From the NCBI GenBank assembly GCA_006503535.1, contig QYRS01000011.1:1116001-1180000 (forward strand): 64,000 nucleotides of DNA, in the 5' to 3' direction. The position numbers and the translations under genes were made by a program. Each line of letters opens with the position of its first letter. Positions within the stretch are counted from its first letter, which is position 1. The notes under the pieces are model-generated. The model was not told where the DNA came from, ran no database searches, and saw only the letters and a program-made list of their open reading frames with translations. This stretch comes from Arthrinium phaeospermum (taxonomy: Eukaryota > Ascomycota > Sordariomycetes > Amphisphaeriales > Apiosporaceae). Shown piece by piece: positions 23,929 through 34,251 of the stretch.

Positions 23929-25308
23929 ATGGCCGACATCGAATCACAGGGCCAGGGCGATGGCAAAACAGAGCGACCATCATATACGCGCCTGTGTACT
24001 CGCAAGATCCTGCCCATTTGTCTCGCAATTTGCGTCATCTCCATCTTCTCGGCGGCCATCGTCTGCACATCTCTCGACAAGCCCATCCCGCCGAATGCCG
24101 TCATCGTGATTTCGACCATAGCCGGCTGCGTCCTGCTGCTGATATTCGCCGGGTATCTGAAGATCTACCACGACAGGAATGGCATGGACAAGGTGCATCC
24201 CCGTGCCGAGCAAGCGCTGAAGGCCTTCCGAGACGGCTTTGTGAGCCACTTCTGTTGTGTAGAGATGGACGACTATGCAATCCCCCACATCACTAGAAGC
24301 AACAAACCTGGGGAGGGAGAGAAGACGGCACCCAAAGAGAATGGAGCCGAGGGAAATATACAGTCCGGTCTCAACTATGTATATAGGCACCCTCCGGAGA
24401 GAAAACCTCTATCGAGGACCAACCATACGGTCCAGGGGCCACGCGACCAGTATCAGACACCCGTCCCGCCCCCGGGCCCGTCACGCCGTCAGGATCCTGA
24501 CCATAACCGACAACAACAATATCGACAGGTTTACAGGCCACCGCCTGCAGAGCAATATCAGAATCTCAGAGGGAATCGCCCGCCGCCCGTTACTAATCTC
24601 CAACCGCGTCCGGTACGTTCGGCCAGAAACCCGGAAATTTCTCGGAATATCGAGGAAAGTATGCAGGGCACTTCCTTCGGCCACGATGTGCCCCAAGATC
24701 TGCGCATCGGGGCGACGCCGTCCGGAAACAACTCCCCATATTCCCTACGCCCGCAGCACCAAACACGGAGGTACGATCGGTCAGCAGAAGTGTCCCCCCT
24801 CAATCCGACCCAGCCAAGAACCCGGGCGCCAAACAACCCAGACACATACCTGGCCAGCGTGCCCGACGCAGCAGCCCAGCTACAAGCCATCCTCGGCGAG
24901 GCACTTACCAGCCCCCTGAAAAGCTTCGCAAAGCCGACCAGGTCCATACACCACGAAGGAAACAAGGACCACTACCCGAATCACTCCCACCAACTGTTTG
25001 GCTCGCCATACATCACACCGACTCAAAGCCACAATTCGTCAGCTTCTACCACCATGACCTACGCCTCTTCCACTTCACCAAGAACCCCGAGCAGCAGCAA
25101 CAGCAGCATTTTACTATCCACTCCTCCCCCTCCTCCTCCTCCGGCGGCGGCGAAAAGCCTCAGCTTCCCACAATTCCCTGCCCAGTGCCGCACCGAGCAG
25201 ATAATCTTGCGAAACACAGGAGGCCTCTTGGTCGAGCACCGAGCCAAGTGTCATACAAAGTATGATTCCACGGGGTTCGCTTATTGCCGACCTTCTGCCC
25301 AAGACTGA
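23929..25308 (+). CDS. Two-TM, proline-rich hypothetical protein
   Basis: A single-exon frame of 459 residues from an ATG at 23929. I do not recognise a characterised family. The N-terminus carries two hydrophobic helices, about 25-48 (ILPICLAICVISIFSAAIV) and about 56-80 (AVIVISTIAGCVLLLIFAGY), separated by a short DKPIPPN loop. A hydrophilic stretch follows, then a long low-complexity tail rich in Pro, Arg, Gln, Ser and Thr, including a run of seven prolines next to PAAA near residue 400. The pattern suggests a membrane protein with a disordered cytosolic tail, as in many fungus-specific proteins. Codon use resembles its neighbours. The last 40 residues could be altered by an unrecognised intron. 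Confidence 0.65.
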   Translation: MADIESQGQGDGKTERPSYTRLCTRKILPICLAICVISIFSAAIVCTSLDKPIPPNAVIVISTIAGCVLLLIFAGYLKIYHDRNGMDKVHPRAEQALKAFRDGFVSHFCCVEMDDYAIPHITRSNKPGEGEKTAPKENGAEGNIQSGLNYVYRHPPERKPLSRTNHTVQGPRDQYQTPVPPPGPSRRQDPDHNRQQQYRQVYRPPPAEQYQNLRGNRPPPVTNLQPRPVRSARNPEISRNIEESMQGTSFGHDVPQDLRIGATPSGNNSPYSLRPQHQTRRYDRSAEVSPLNPTQPRTRAPNNPDTYLASVPDAAAQLQAILGEALTSPLKSFAKPTRSIHHEGNKDHYPNHSHQLFGSPYITPTQSHNSSASTTMTYASSTSPRTPSSSNSSILLSTPPPPPPPAAAKSLSFPQFPAQCRTEQIILRNTGGLLVEHRAKCHTKYDSTGFAYCRPSAQD

Positions 25309-25744
25309 CGAATCAACGAGCCAGAGCGGTGAACGATAACGAGGGGGATGGGGCAAGGATCATTGGTGATATAGACAATATGAGTGTCCATAGCCATGAT
25401 GTCCGAGATAAGAGGAGTTGCACATGTAAGTACTAAGGAGTACACAAAATAGTTTAATACGTTGTATTGCAGAGACAGAGCCCATTTTGCTTGTGAATGG
25501 CTCAATAACAACTGTTATAAGATCGGAGAGGGCAAATACCCATCAAGCAGTGATACGCTTCCACCACGAACACCCCTTGTAGCAATGGTGCGTATAGCAG
25601 TGCTGTCGTCCCTCACCATACCCTATCCAAGAGGATAAAGCAAATACGGGGGCACGCAACCGCATAGCCAATATCGATTTTGCTACCAAGAAACCCATAA
25701 CGCCAGCATGACTCCCCAATGAATGTTTGAACTGCAGAATTACA
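25309..25744. other. Convergent intergenic region
   Basis: 436 bases between two 3' ends. Nothing recognised. Confidence 0.5.
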
Positions 25745-27828
25745 CTAGACAACTCCGCGGACTCTATCCCAGAATGACGGTGCAGTCTTCTCAACAGTTG
25801 CAGGCGAGGGAGTGGTGAGCACCGTGTTCCATGCCTCCGCACCATCCACGAAGAGGGTGTACTTAAGGCTGCTCAAGTCACCCTCCGCCAGCATATCAAT
25901 GGTAAGGGCTCCAAACTTGGAGTTACCAGAGTTGATGTATCTACATCTGTTAGCTGTGTTTCCGCCTTGGAGGGTGTTATTCGACTTACTTCAACTCAAC
26001 ATCTTCATCATCAGTCTGCTTGTACGTGCCAATAGGAGAATAGAACTGGTTCAGAGGGCTCGCGGAGAACTCATGAACCATGACGCTCTCGGGCCACTTG
26101 CCGTCTTTCGGTGGGGGGAAAGCAGTGGCGCCAAATTCATGTCGGTCGCCTGAAAGCACGACAACACCATAGCCGAGCAGACCAGCGTCCCACATGGCTT
26201 CAAGCACCTGCTGTCGCTCGTGAAGGAACCCACCCCAGGTATCCTGGGTGTTGACTCTCCAGTTCTTGGTGAGCGGGACGGAACTGGCAACGATCTTCCA
26301 CTTTACACCCTTGGCTTCCGGCTTTCGCAGCCAGTAGAGGAGGTCCTCGAGTTGCTCAGCGCCGAGCATTGACTTGTTGGGGTCATCGAAGGGCTCGTTG
26401 TTCTTTGATCGATATGAGCGCGTGTCCATCATGAAGAAACTGGCCGGACCCTGGGCAAACGAAAAGTACGTGGTGCCAGATCGGGTGATTGCGCCAGCAG
26501 TGTTTGCCCTCTTAGCACGAGGAGGGTTTACAGCAGTCTGGTAATGGTGCCAGGGTTCGACTGCAGACTTGTACAGACCAGTCGAGTTCTTGTCCCAGTC
26601 GTTGGAGATCTCATGGTCGTCGAGTACGTGGATCCAGCTCAGGTTTTGTCCAACGGGAGCCCAGTCAGGCGAAGCATATACTTGGCGGTATTTTTGTCTG
26701 TAATCTTCCACGGACTTTCCGAAACGGTGCGGGACGTCAACGTAGATGAAATCGCCGAGGAACATCATGAACTGAGCACCAAGCTCCGGAAGAGCCTTGG
26801 CAAGATGTTTCATTCCAGGGATAGCAAGCGGGTGGCTCAAGGGGTTGTACGGGATTCTGGGGAGAATGCAAGAAGTTGCCAAAAAGGTGAACTTTCCGTC
26901 GAAGTGGTCTGGCATCTTGCCCGCACGCGGTGCCCCGACAAACTCTCCGGAATGATTGTTGGATGTGGTCCATTCGTAGACGCGCTGCTTTGAGTGAGAC
27001 AGGGGAATGGTGACTACAGCGGTATAATCCGTCTCGTTGGTGGTCCATCGCACACCGCCAGCAGTCTGCCACAGAGGGTTATCAAAGGGCGGCTGCGCAT
27101 CCTTGATGTGGACTTGGACAGTAATAGGCATCTTCGACTGGTCGGGTTCGCGAATCAGTAGCTTTGCCTCCGAATCCGAGACGTAACCAACTCGGGCGAA
27201 AGACAAGTCATCGCTGGGGTACTGCCAGCGGGGTCTGTAGACGGCATCCGTGATCATGGCAACACATGCTGCGTTGATGAGGAATGTGAGGGCAGAGAAT
27301 AGTCTGCTGTTGGGGCTGGGCAGCCCAAAGAGCAGAGTGCGCAATGGAGCGACAGGCTTCTCGACAACATCATATTCCTCAGAGATCTCTACATCCTCAT
27401 CGACAACAGCGTCGACATTCCCGTCTTCGTCCTCGGCGCCATTGGGGTCAGGGATCAGCTTCTCCGTAACGGTCACGTCAACCTTGTCAACCAATGAGAT
27501 GATCGGCTCGGTCATGTATGTGTTGACGAAGGAAGGAACATATATGGCGAAAAGCGCGTAAACTATGTAGATGGCGGGCTAGAATGGTTTAGCTATTGTT
27601 CGTGGGACTACCGGCGCGGTCGCGGAAGAGGTATCGAGTCCGGTAAAGGAGTACCACATATGGTCGACTTACAGGGAGATTGGCCTATGAAGTTGAAGTC
27701 AGTAACAGCCCTAGCGAGAGATGAGATGCCTTGCGCATCCCGAGAAGACATACCCATCGCAGGAAGAAGTAGGATCCTATACGGATTCCAGCGGACGCGA
27801 CAGCTGTCGCGGTCCTTTGGTAGTCCAT
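25745..27828 (-). CDS. PhoD-like phosphatase (membrane-anchored)
   Basis: A PhoD/alkaline-phosphatase-D-type metallophosphoesterase. Four exons: 27828-27754, 27684-27673 (only 12 nt), 27578-25990 and 25940-25745, giving 623 residues. The N-terminus MDYQRTATAVAS leads into hydrophobic segments (about IRIGSYFFLRWANLPPAIYIVYALFAIYV), a second hydrophobic segment lies near residues 95-115 (SALTFLINAACVAMI), and the catalytic domain follows. Its metal-site motifs are FLGDFIYVD, HVLDDHEISNDWD and LSGDRHEFGA. The C-terminus past the last intron (YINSGNSKFGALTIDML) is a beta-rich tail typical of the fungal family. It probably acts on phosphate esters or diesters at an organelle membrane or the cell surface; the substrate is unknown. 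The microexon encodes ANLP and is needed to join LRW to PAIY in phase. Confidence 0.86.
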
Positions 27829-28527
27829 ATCTGGCGGAAGCTACCGGATTGCCGGTTATCGAATGGTTATGTGCGGACAATTCAACCAAGCACGGCTTGT
27901 GATCCAGAAAGTAGTTGTAATCGAGAAGGAGTTCCCAAAGGAGTGGAGAGAAGAATAGTTAATAAAAGTGTCAAGTTGAAGCTGTGAAGAAACTAATCGC
28001 ATGGGAAGGGGATGATTTCACCCATCAGACAGACCCACACGCAATCTGCATAGCTATGTATCCAACAGAGCGTGTCGTAAGAAAGGGGAGTAGAAGTTAC
28101 AGTGACGACAAGGGACTTGGAACAACCCGGGGAGAGCCACAGCTGCCTCCCGAGCTCCCTGCTCTCTGTATTCGGGCCAGCGTGATTGGTCGTGCTGGGG
28201 AACCCAAGGTGCCTGTGGCTCAAAGAGGGGCCGCCAAGCTTTCAAACAGCTCGCTAACGCCAACTCTCCGTCATTGCGCCCTGCCTGACGCATTAAGCTG
28301 GCTAGGTAGCCTAGCGCGCGTTCAGTGCTCTGGACTTTGCTTCCCCAAGGGTTTATGATTACCCGTGCCGGGCTGGACAGGAAACTTCCATAGCGTGGTC
28401 GTATCCGACACCTGCTGCAGGTACCCACTTATTGCTTCGATTCCCTGACCCTATTTGGGAATCGCGACAAGCTGGCCAGAAGTTGGGATTTGCTTCAGGA
28501 CAATTACCAACACACCATACCACCACC
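27829..28527. promoter_or_regulatory. Divergent promoter PhoD-like / p24
   Basis: A 700-base gap between head-to-head genes; it presumably contains both promoters. No RNA gene or repeat seen. Confidence 0.45.
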
Positions 28528-29344
28528 ATGAGGGCCACACTTCTCTCCGTCGGGCTCATTGCCTGGCTGACCTCGGTGGTTTCCGCAACCGCCCTCACCT
28601 ACAAACTCAATGCACACGAGAAGGCCTGCTTCTACGCCCACGCCGAGAAGCCAAACCTCAAGATCGCTTTCTACTTTGCCGTGAGTCGACCAGCCTCCAA
28701 CACCGACCGAAACGTTCGAAATCGGACCCTAACAATTTCTTGGATTCCAGGTACAATCAGGTGGCTCGTTCGATCTCGACTATGAAGTGACTGGTCCCGA
28801 AGAAAAGGTCATCCTCGAGGGCGAGAAGGAGCGACAGGGCGACTTCGTCTTCACGGCACAGAGGGCCGGTGACTACAAGTTCTGCTTCAACAACGAAATG
28901 AGCACGTACTCGGACAAGGTCGTCGACTTTGAGATCGCCGTGAGTATACCAATTATGGATGGAGCTACGTACATGCGGAAGCTGACCCCGTATCCGATAG
29001 GTCGAGGACGAGATTCGAGCTCAGCTGCCGGCCAAGCAAGGCACCTCCCCCGAACAGACTTCGGCACTCGAGGAGTCCATCTACAAGGTCTCCGGGCAAC
29101 TCTCCACCATCACTCGAAACCAGAAGTATTTCCGCACACGCGAGAACCGAAACTTCAGCACTGTCCGAAGCACCGAAGGAAGGATTGTCAACTTCAGCTT
29201 GATCCAGTGTTGCATGGTGGTCTGCATGGGCGCCTTACAAGTTTTTGTCGTCAGATTCTTCTTCCAAGTATGTATTCTGTATTCGCAGGCCGTTTGTATA
29301 TGTGCTAACTTTATGAATAGGGTGCCAGAAAAGGTTACGTATAA
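28528..29344 (+). CDS. p24 family ER-Golgi cargo receptor (emp24/gp25L/Erp)
   Basis: A type I membrane protein of COPII/COPI vesicles that helps sort GPI-anchored and other cargo. Four exons (28528-28680, 28751-28939, 29001-29267, 29321-29344) give 210 residues. The signal peptide is about 1-20 (MRATLLSVGLIAWLTSVVSA). A GOLD domain with two cysteines follows (AHEKACFYAH and DYKFCFNN), then a coiled coil (NQKYFRTRENRNFSTVRSTE), a TM helix, and the short cytosolic tail RFFFQGARKGYV. That tail has the diphenylalanine COPII signal and a basic residue near the end. The last exon encodes only GARKGYV. The subclass (Erp/gamma-like rather than Emp24 or Erv25) is a judgement from the coiled-coil sequence. 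Confidence 0.9.
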
Positions 29345-30170
29345 ACATATACTCAACCACCGAGGGAGTTGGTATCGGTATTCATTGGCAGCAGCGGCGG
29401 CGTAAAGAAAACATGGAATTGGTTCAGGGCATGATGCGCATGAATGTTTGTATTATAGACCATTGGTCTGGCTGCAAGTCGCTGTTGCAGGTCATAATGG
29501 TAACGCCTATTCTATCGGCCGCTTCAATACACGGAGACATGACAACTTTATATGAAAATCCTCATGACTTCCTCTAATGACTAGTTGTTATCGTAGGCAC
29601 ATGGTATTGATATAGAAATGAATGCCATGCCTGCGCCTGGTTCAATCCCTGTCTCAGTCATGTATATATCATGGACATACATACATCAAGCGGCCGCAGG
29701 AATAAACCGTCTTGATTATTCCACTTACTCCAGGGAATAACAGTGGAATAAAACTAATATATTACTGGAATAATATATGTTCTGTAGACCTGTTTATTCC
29801 TGAGGAGACTTGGTCGGTTTATTCTCGCAACACAATAACTGTCTAAGTATTCAATGTATTTTCTAAAGATATAGGTACAGCACTTGAGCATTGGATATCG
29901 ATGTACGGAGTGGAAGGTTCCTATGAATTGAAAGCTGTTCAAGATGGATTTGCGGACCAGTAGTGGTAAGTTCATACTTACCTGGTGCTGGGCACTGGGT
30001 TCCTAGCGCGTTGTGGGGCACCAGCCACCCACTTAGCCACGCTTTACGTCTCCGACTGGTAGCCAGAAATTTAACGTGCCTAAACTGCTTTATCTGGAGG
30101 CCGACGTCAAGCACCATCAACACGCAACTTCAACAACGGAGTGTAGCTGCCGTCGCATCATCCCTTCGCC
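29345..30170. other. Intergenic region p24 / PRP45
   Basis: 826 bases, with no gene seen. It includes motif cluster C (29698-29825) and the PRP45 promoter. Confidence 0.5.
29698..29825. repeat. TTATTCC / GGAATAA motif cluster C
   Basis: Seven half-sites in both orientations: GGAATAAACC, GATTATTCCAC, GGGAATAACAG, GTGGAATAAAAC, CTGGAATAATA, GTTTATTCCTG and GGTTTATTCTC. TTATTCCAC (29717) and GTGGAATAA (29742) form an inverted pair. Confidence 0.5.
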
Positions 30171-31910
30171 ATGGCATCAATCGCTTCCTCAATCGCCCAG
30201 GCGCTACCCAAGCCGAGGTATACCGGCGAAGACGAAGAAATCCCAATCCATGCCCAACAACGCGGTCCCAGAATCGTCGGCGCAGGCCAAATCGACGGGT
30301 CGCAAATCGTGCTACGACGAACCGGCCCTCCGCCCTATGGACAACGAGCAGGCTGGCGCCCGCGGGGCCAGGAGGATTTTGGCGATGGAGGCGCGTTCCC
30401 TGAGATTCCAGTGGCCCAGTATCCTCTGGATATGGGCAAGAAGGGAGCGGCCACCAGCAACGCGCTTGCGATACAAGTCGACTCGGACGGCAAAGTCAAA
30501 TACGATGCTATTGCACGACAAGGCCACAGCGAGAACAGGATTGTGCACGCGTCGTTCAAGGATCTCATTCCTCTCCGCCAAAGGGCCGACGCCGGTGAGA
30601 TTGATCTCGCCAAGCCCAACGAAGAGCAGATCGCCGAGACCACGGAGCGAACCAAGAATGCTTTGGCTGCCCTCGTGAGCGGCGCTGTTGCTTCCCAAAA
30701 GCCCAAGAACGTCAATATCGGCCAGCGAAAAGACCCGACCTTTGTCAAATACACCGCTGGGAACCAGATGGGCGATAGCTCTAGGAAGCAGGACAAGATC
30801 ATCAAAATCGTCGAAAAGCAGCGCGACCCGATGTCACCTCCCCGATTCAAGCACAAGAAGATCCCCAGGGGTCCTCCTAGCCCCCCTCCGCCTATCATGC
30901 ATTCACCACCGCGAAAGCTCACGGCTGAAGATCAAGAAATGTGGAAGATTCCTCCCCCGGTCAGCAACTGGAAGAACCCTAAGGGTTTCACAGTACCACT
31001 GGACAAACGTCTTGCTGCTGCTGGCCAGGGTTTGCAAGATACCGTGATCAATGACAAGTTTGCCTCTTTCTCTGAAGCCCTCTTCATGGCAGACCGTCAC
31101 GCACGAGAGGAAGTCAAGCAGCGAGCCGTTATGCAACAGCGCCTCGCTGAAAAGGAAAAGGCCCAAAAGGAAGAGAATCTACGCATGCTTGCGCAAAAAG
31201 CGAGAGAGGAACGTCAAGGTGGTGCCGGAAGGCGGCGTGGCTCCAGTGCTTCTCGCGATTCGCGGTCGCGATCTCGCAGTTACAGCCGTTCCGACTCTGG
31301 CTCTGACAGTGATGATGACGAAGTCCGCGAACGAGAAAAGGCACGCCAAGAACGGCGTCGTGAGGAAGAGCGCAAGCTCCGACAGTCCCGAATGGGTGCA
31401 GAGCGGAGGATTCAAGTCATGGCGAAGGAGCAAAACCGAGACATCTCGGAAAAGATTGCGCTTGGTCTCGCAAAACCTACACAGCAAGCGGAAACAATGT
31501 ACGATTCGCGTTTATTCAACCAATCCAGCGGCTTTGACAGTGGGATCAACGAAGACAACCCCTACAGCAAGCCCCTATTTGCAGCACAAGATGCCATTAG
31601 CAGTATCTACAGGCCGCGGCAGAACATGGATGACTTCGAGGACGAGGCAGCCGGGGACCAGGAAATGGCCAAGATCCAAAAGGCAAACCGGTATGGAGAC
31701 GTGTTAGGGAAGGGAACCTTCAAGGGCGCCGAGGACGTCGAGGCCCGAGAAGGCCCTGTGCAGTTTGAAAAGGATGCTGCCGACCCTTTCAACGTGGATA
31801 AATTCTTATCCGAGGTCGACCAGAGCTCCTCGTCAAAGAGAGGGTATGGGTTACAGGACGAGGAGTCGAGGCAACCAAAGCGAGCGAGAGTTGACGAAGA
31901 CGATGATTAA
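30171..31910 (+). CDS. PRP45: Pre-mRNA-splicing factor Prp45 (SNW/SKIP)
   Basis: A component of the Prp19-associated spliceosome needed around catalysis, orthologous to human SNW1/SKIP. A single exon gives 579 residues, the expected size. The N-terminus includes PRYTGEDEEIPIHAQQRGPR and a Gly/Pro-rich region with GPPPYG. The SNW domain (about 170-330) carries the name-giving SNW at about 265-267 within SNWKNPKGFTVPLDKRLAA, followed by INDKFASFSEALFMADRHAR. A charged, partly RS-type region (SRDSRSRSRSYSRSDSGSD) and a C-terminal KR motif complete it. The start is the first ATG of the frame, in good context (GCCATGG). Nothing unusual. Confidence 0.95.
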   Translation: MASIASSIAQALPKPRYTGEDEEIPIHAQQRGPRIVGAGQIDGSQIVLRRTGPPPYGQRAGWRPRGQEDFGDGGAFPEIPVAQYPLDMGKKGAATSNALAIQVDSDGKVKYDAIARQGHSENRIVHASFKDLIPLRQRADAGEIDLAKPNEEQIAETTERTKNALAALVSGAVASQKPKNVNIGQRKDPTFVKYTAGNQMGDSSRKQDKIIKIVEKQRDPMSPPRFKHKKIPRGPPSPPPPIMHSPPRKLTAEDQEMWKIPPPVSNWKNPKGFTVPLDKRLAAAGQGLQDTVINDKFASFSEALFMADRHAREEVKQRAVMQQRLAEKEKAQKEENLRMLAQKAREERQGGAGRRRGSSASRDSRSRSRSYSRSDSGSDSDDDEVREREKARQERRREEERKLRQSRMGAERRIQVMAKEQNRDISEKIALGLAKPTQQAETMYDSRLFNQSSGFDSGINEDNPYSKPLFAAQDAISSIYRPRQNMDDFEDEAAGDQEMAKIQKANRYGDVLGKGTFKGAEDVEAREGPVQFEKDAADPFNVDKFLSEVDQSSSSKRGYGLQDEESRQPKRARVDEDDD

Positions 31911-33913
31911 ATTGAGCTTGATTCGGAATAGCATCCCACATGTATAATACGCGTTTCGCAGAAAAACGCACCCTCTATAGAGCATATCATACCCAACTGC
32001 TAATGCGCAATCTGATGGCGGTTTCATGGAGTGTTTGGTAACTTATTCATGAACTTGGCCGTTTGACAGCGTCTAAAAACTTTCTACCTACATGCATCTA
32101 TCCGCACTCGGGGGGGACAAGCATTACATGTGGTAGTGAACCTAATAATACACAACTGCCGAAACCACCCTCTTTCGGTTGTGCAAACCAGTGAGACAAG
32201 AGCCGACACCGGCAATCATACATGATATGCCCAAGCGGTAAATGTTTTGTCAGGCCCTGCACTCTTTTCTTTTACCTTGCCCGGGGCCTAGAAGATGATA
32301 TCTACATATGGGAGTCCTTACGACTGATTGCGACTGAGAGACGTCGTATACAAGTAGTACATAGATAGCAGAAGAAAACCCCGATTAGTATGAAAAAGTG
32401 CCGCCGCTGTGACTGGTTCATGATGTGGTATATCTTTCTAGTGGGGTGCAATCGCGACACCAATCCTGGCGCTTCATGGCAGAGCAAGAAACACATCAAG
32501 CTGGACTTCATTTACCTACTGTAGGGCAGACACTTCACAGCACCTTCCTTGCTTGCGAACCAGTCAAAAAGTCCAGAACAGTTGACGTGTCCATGGCGGA
32601 CGATTTCGTTCGTTTCGAACGGGCTTGATGATCGCCACGAGTGAAACGGGTGCGTTGGGTCTTACTGCCAAGGTTAATGTCGATAGGGTATCGATCGGTT
32701 AGAGCTGCGACGCATTCCAGTCGCAGGATCATTGACTCACTGGAAAATCTTGGCTGTAAGAAACACAATGTTCTGCAGCCACAAGGCTCTAAATACCTGT
32801 TTCCTGTGCTGGGGATACCCCTAGTATGCTTAGCCAATCTACCTACTGTATATAAATAATACTGCTCAAGAGGATGTTGTAGTATTGGTGGTCTAGGCCT
32901 GTAGGCAAACATTATATCCCGTCGGGACCCGGGAAGCCGTGCGTGCCTGTCAATCATGGCCTTTTGTGGCTTGGTGGCTAGAAATCCGATTTGGCCAGAT
33001 GCAAGTAATTCAGGATCGCGGGCGGACACCAGGTGCCAGGGGTCGCACGGCTGGCAGGCTGGGTCGCACGAAGCAAGCCCTTTCCTTGCATGCGAAGAGC
33101 CATTCTTGTAATCCCTGCTCAATAACGGCTCTGTTTTTTCTGTTTGGACGACGACGCTCGAGAGCCTCTGACCTCAACTGTTCCAGCCTTGACTCTTGGG
33201 CTCGTCATTGAGCATTATGCATGCTGCAAGACCAGATGAAATGTGCTGGGCTTCATCCGAGCCAGACTCGACGTCGCCCGCGGGTTTTTACTGGGCAGGC
33301 TTTGCAGTCTTTATCAGATCTCATCGCGAAAGCAAGGACCGCATGAAGGGTGCAAGTTCCACGACCGGGGCAAACTGTTTCTGGCGGCGATAAGGTGGAG
33401 CAATATATTCCCTGGTAAGATGGGGGTGGTTTGACATTCCAGACTGACTCCAGAGAAGCTTGTTCATGCCTGCTTGGAGAAGAAGTGGAGGGCGAAGAGA
33501 CAGACGAAGAAAGAAGAAGATATAGAGCAACTCGAACCACCATCACCCATTAATAGATACCTCCTGCCTCCGTCGTCTGTTGTTTTCTCGTCCTGGATCG
33601 ACGAGAGTCTTCCAGTTTTGTTTACCCTATCCCTTGCGAAACGATCTTCATAATGATAATCATTCCATGACTTAATTGTTCCCCATTCTTTCCAGGTCTT
33701 TTGGTCTTATCGAACGGACTAGCTCGGACTCGCATATCTTGCACTCTACCCGGCGTGTCATCGACAGCGATTAACCCGCGAGTTTTGCCAGCTGTCTAAA
33801 CTTGCAACGCGTCAGCCTCTGGGAGGTGTGCGAGTGCGTGAGTGTGTGCGTGTGTACCCCATCCAGCAATTCTGCCGAGTCTGGTGGCCGCATCTCAGCC
33901 CATTCCGTCTGCT

Positions 33914-34000
33914 TTGGGTAAACGATTGGATTACGCTCGTATTACCATTGGGTAAACGGTTATCCCATTGGGCGAGCGGGTTACTCTCGTATTCCTATTG
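33914..34000. repeat. TTGGGTAAACG / TTATCCCATTGGG cluster D
   Basis: Two near-tandem units each run TTGGGTAAACG..., then CTCGTATTMC(C)...ATTG. TTACCATTGGGTAA and GTTATCCCATTGGG are palindrome-like. Related to clusters A, B and F. Confidence 0.5.
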
Positions 34001-34137
34001 TGTGTGCAGGACAGTGACACCATACAGGGTAGCCATTGGCCAGGCTAAGGGAGGTGGGATAATAAGGTGCAAGTCAAGTTTCGGAAGGGCGGCCGGCGTG
34101 CCTGACACACGCACACTTTGCTGCTGGTTGATGGTGT

Positions 34138-34157
34138 GTACGTACGTACGTAACGTA
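34138..34157. repeat. (GTAC)n tandem repeat
   Basis: GTACGTACGTACGTAACGTA, a self-complementary tetranucleotide repeat about 95 bases ahead of the GH16 start. Confidence 0.7.
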
Positions 34158-34251
34158 TGTTGGTTTCAATCTGTTGATTCTGCTAGTTCGTATTGATTAC
34201 CTAGGTAGTGGTAACTGCTGCACTGCCCAGGGGAGGGCCCTTTTCTATCCG

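Larger units (their letters stand above)
31911..34251. other. 2.3-kb intergenic region upstream of the GH16 gene
   Basis: No gene, RNA or transposon is recognised. It contains motif cluster D (33914-34000) and a (GTAC)n tract at 34138-34157. The length suggests a large promoter or an unrecognised non-coding transcript. Confidence 0.45.
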
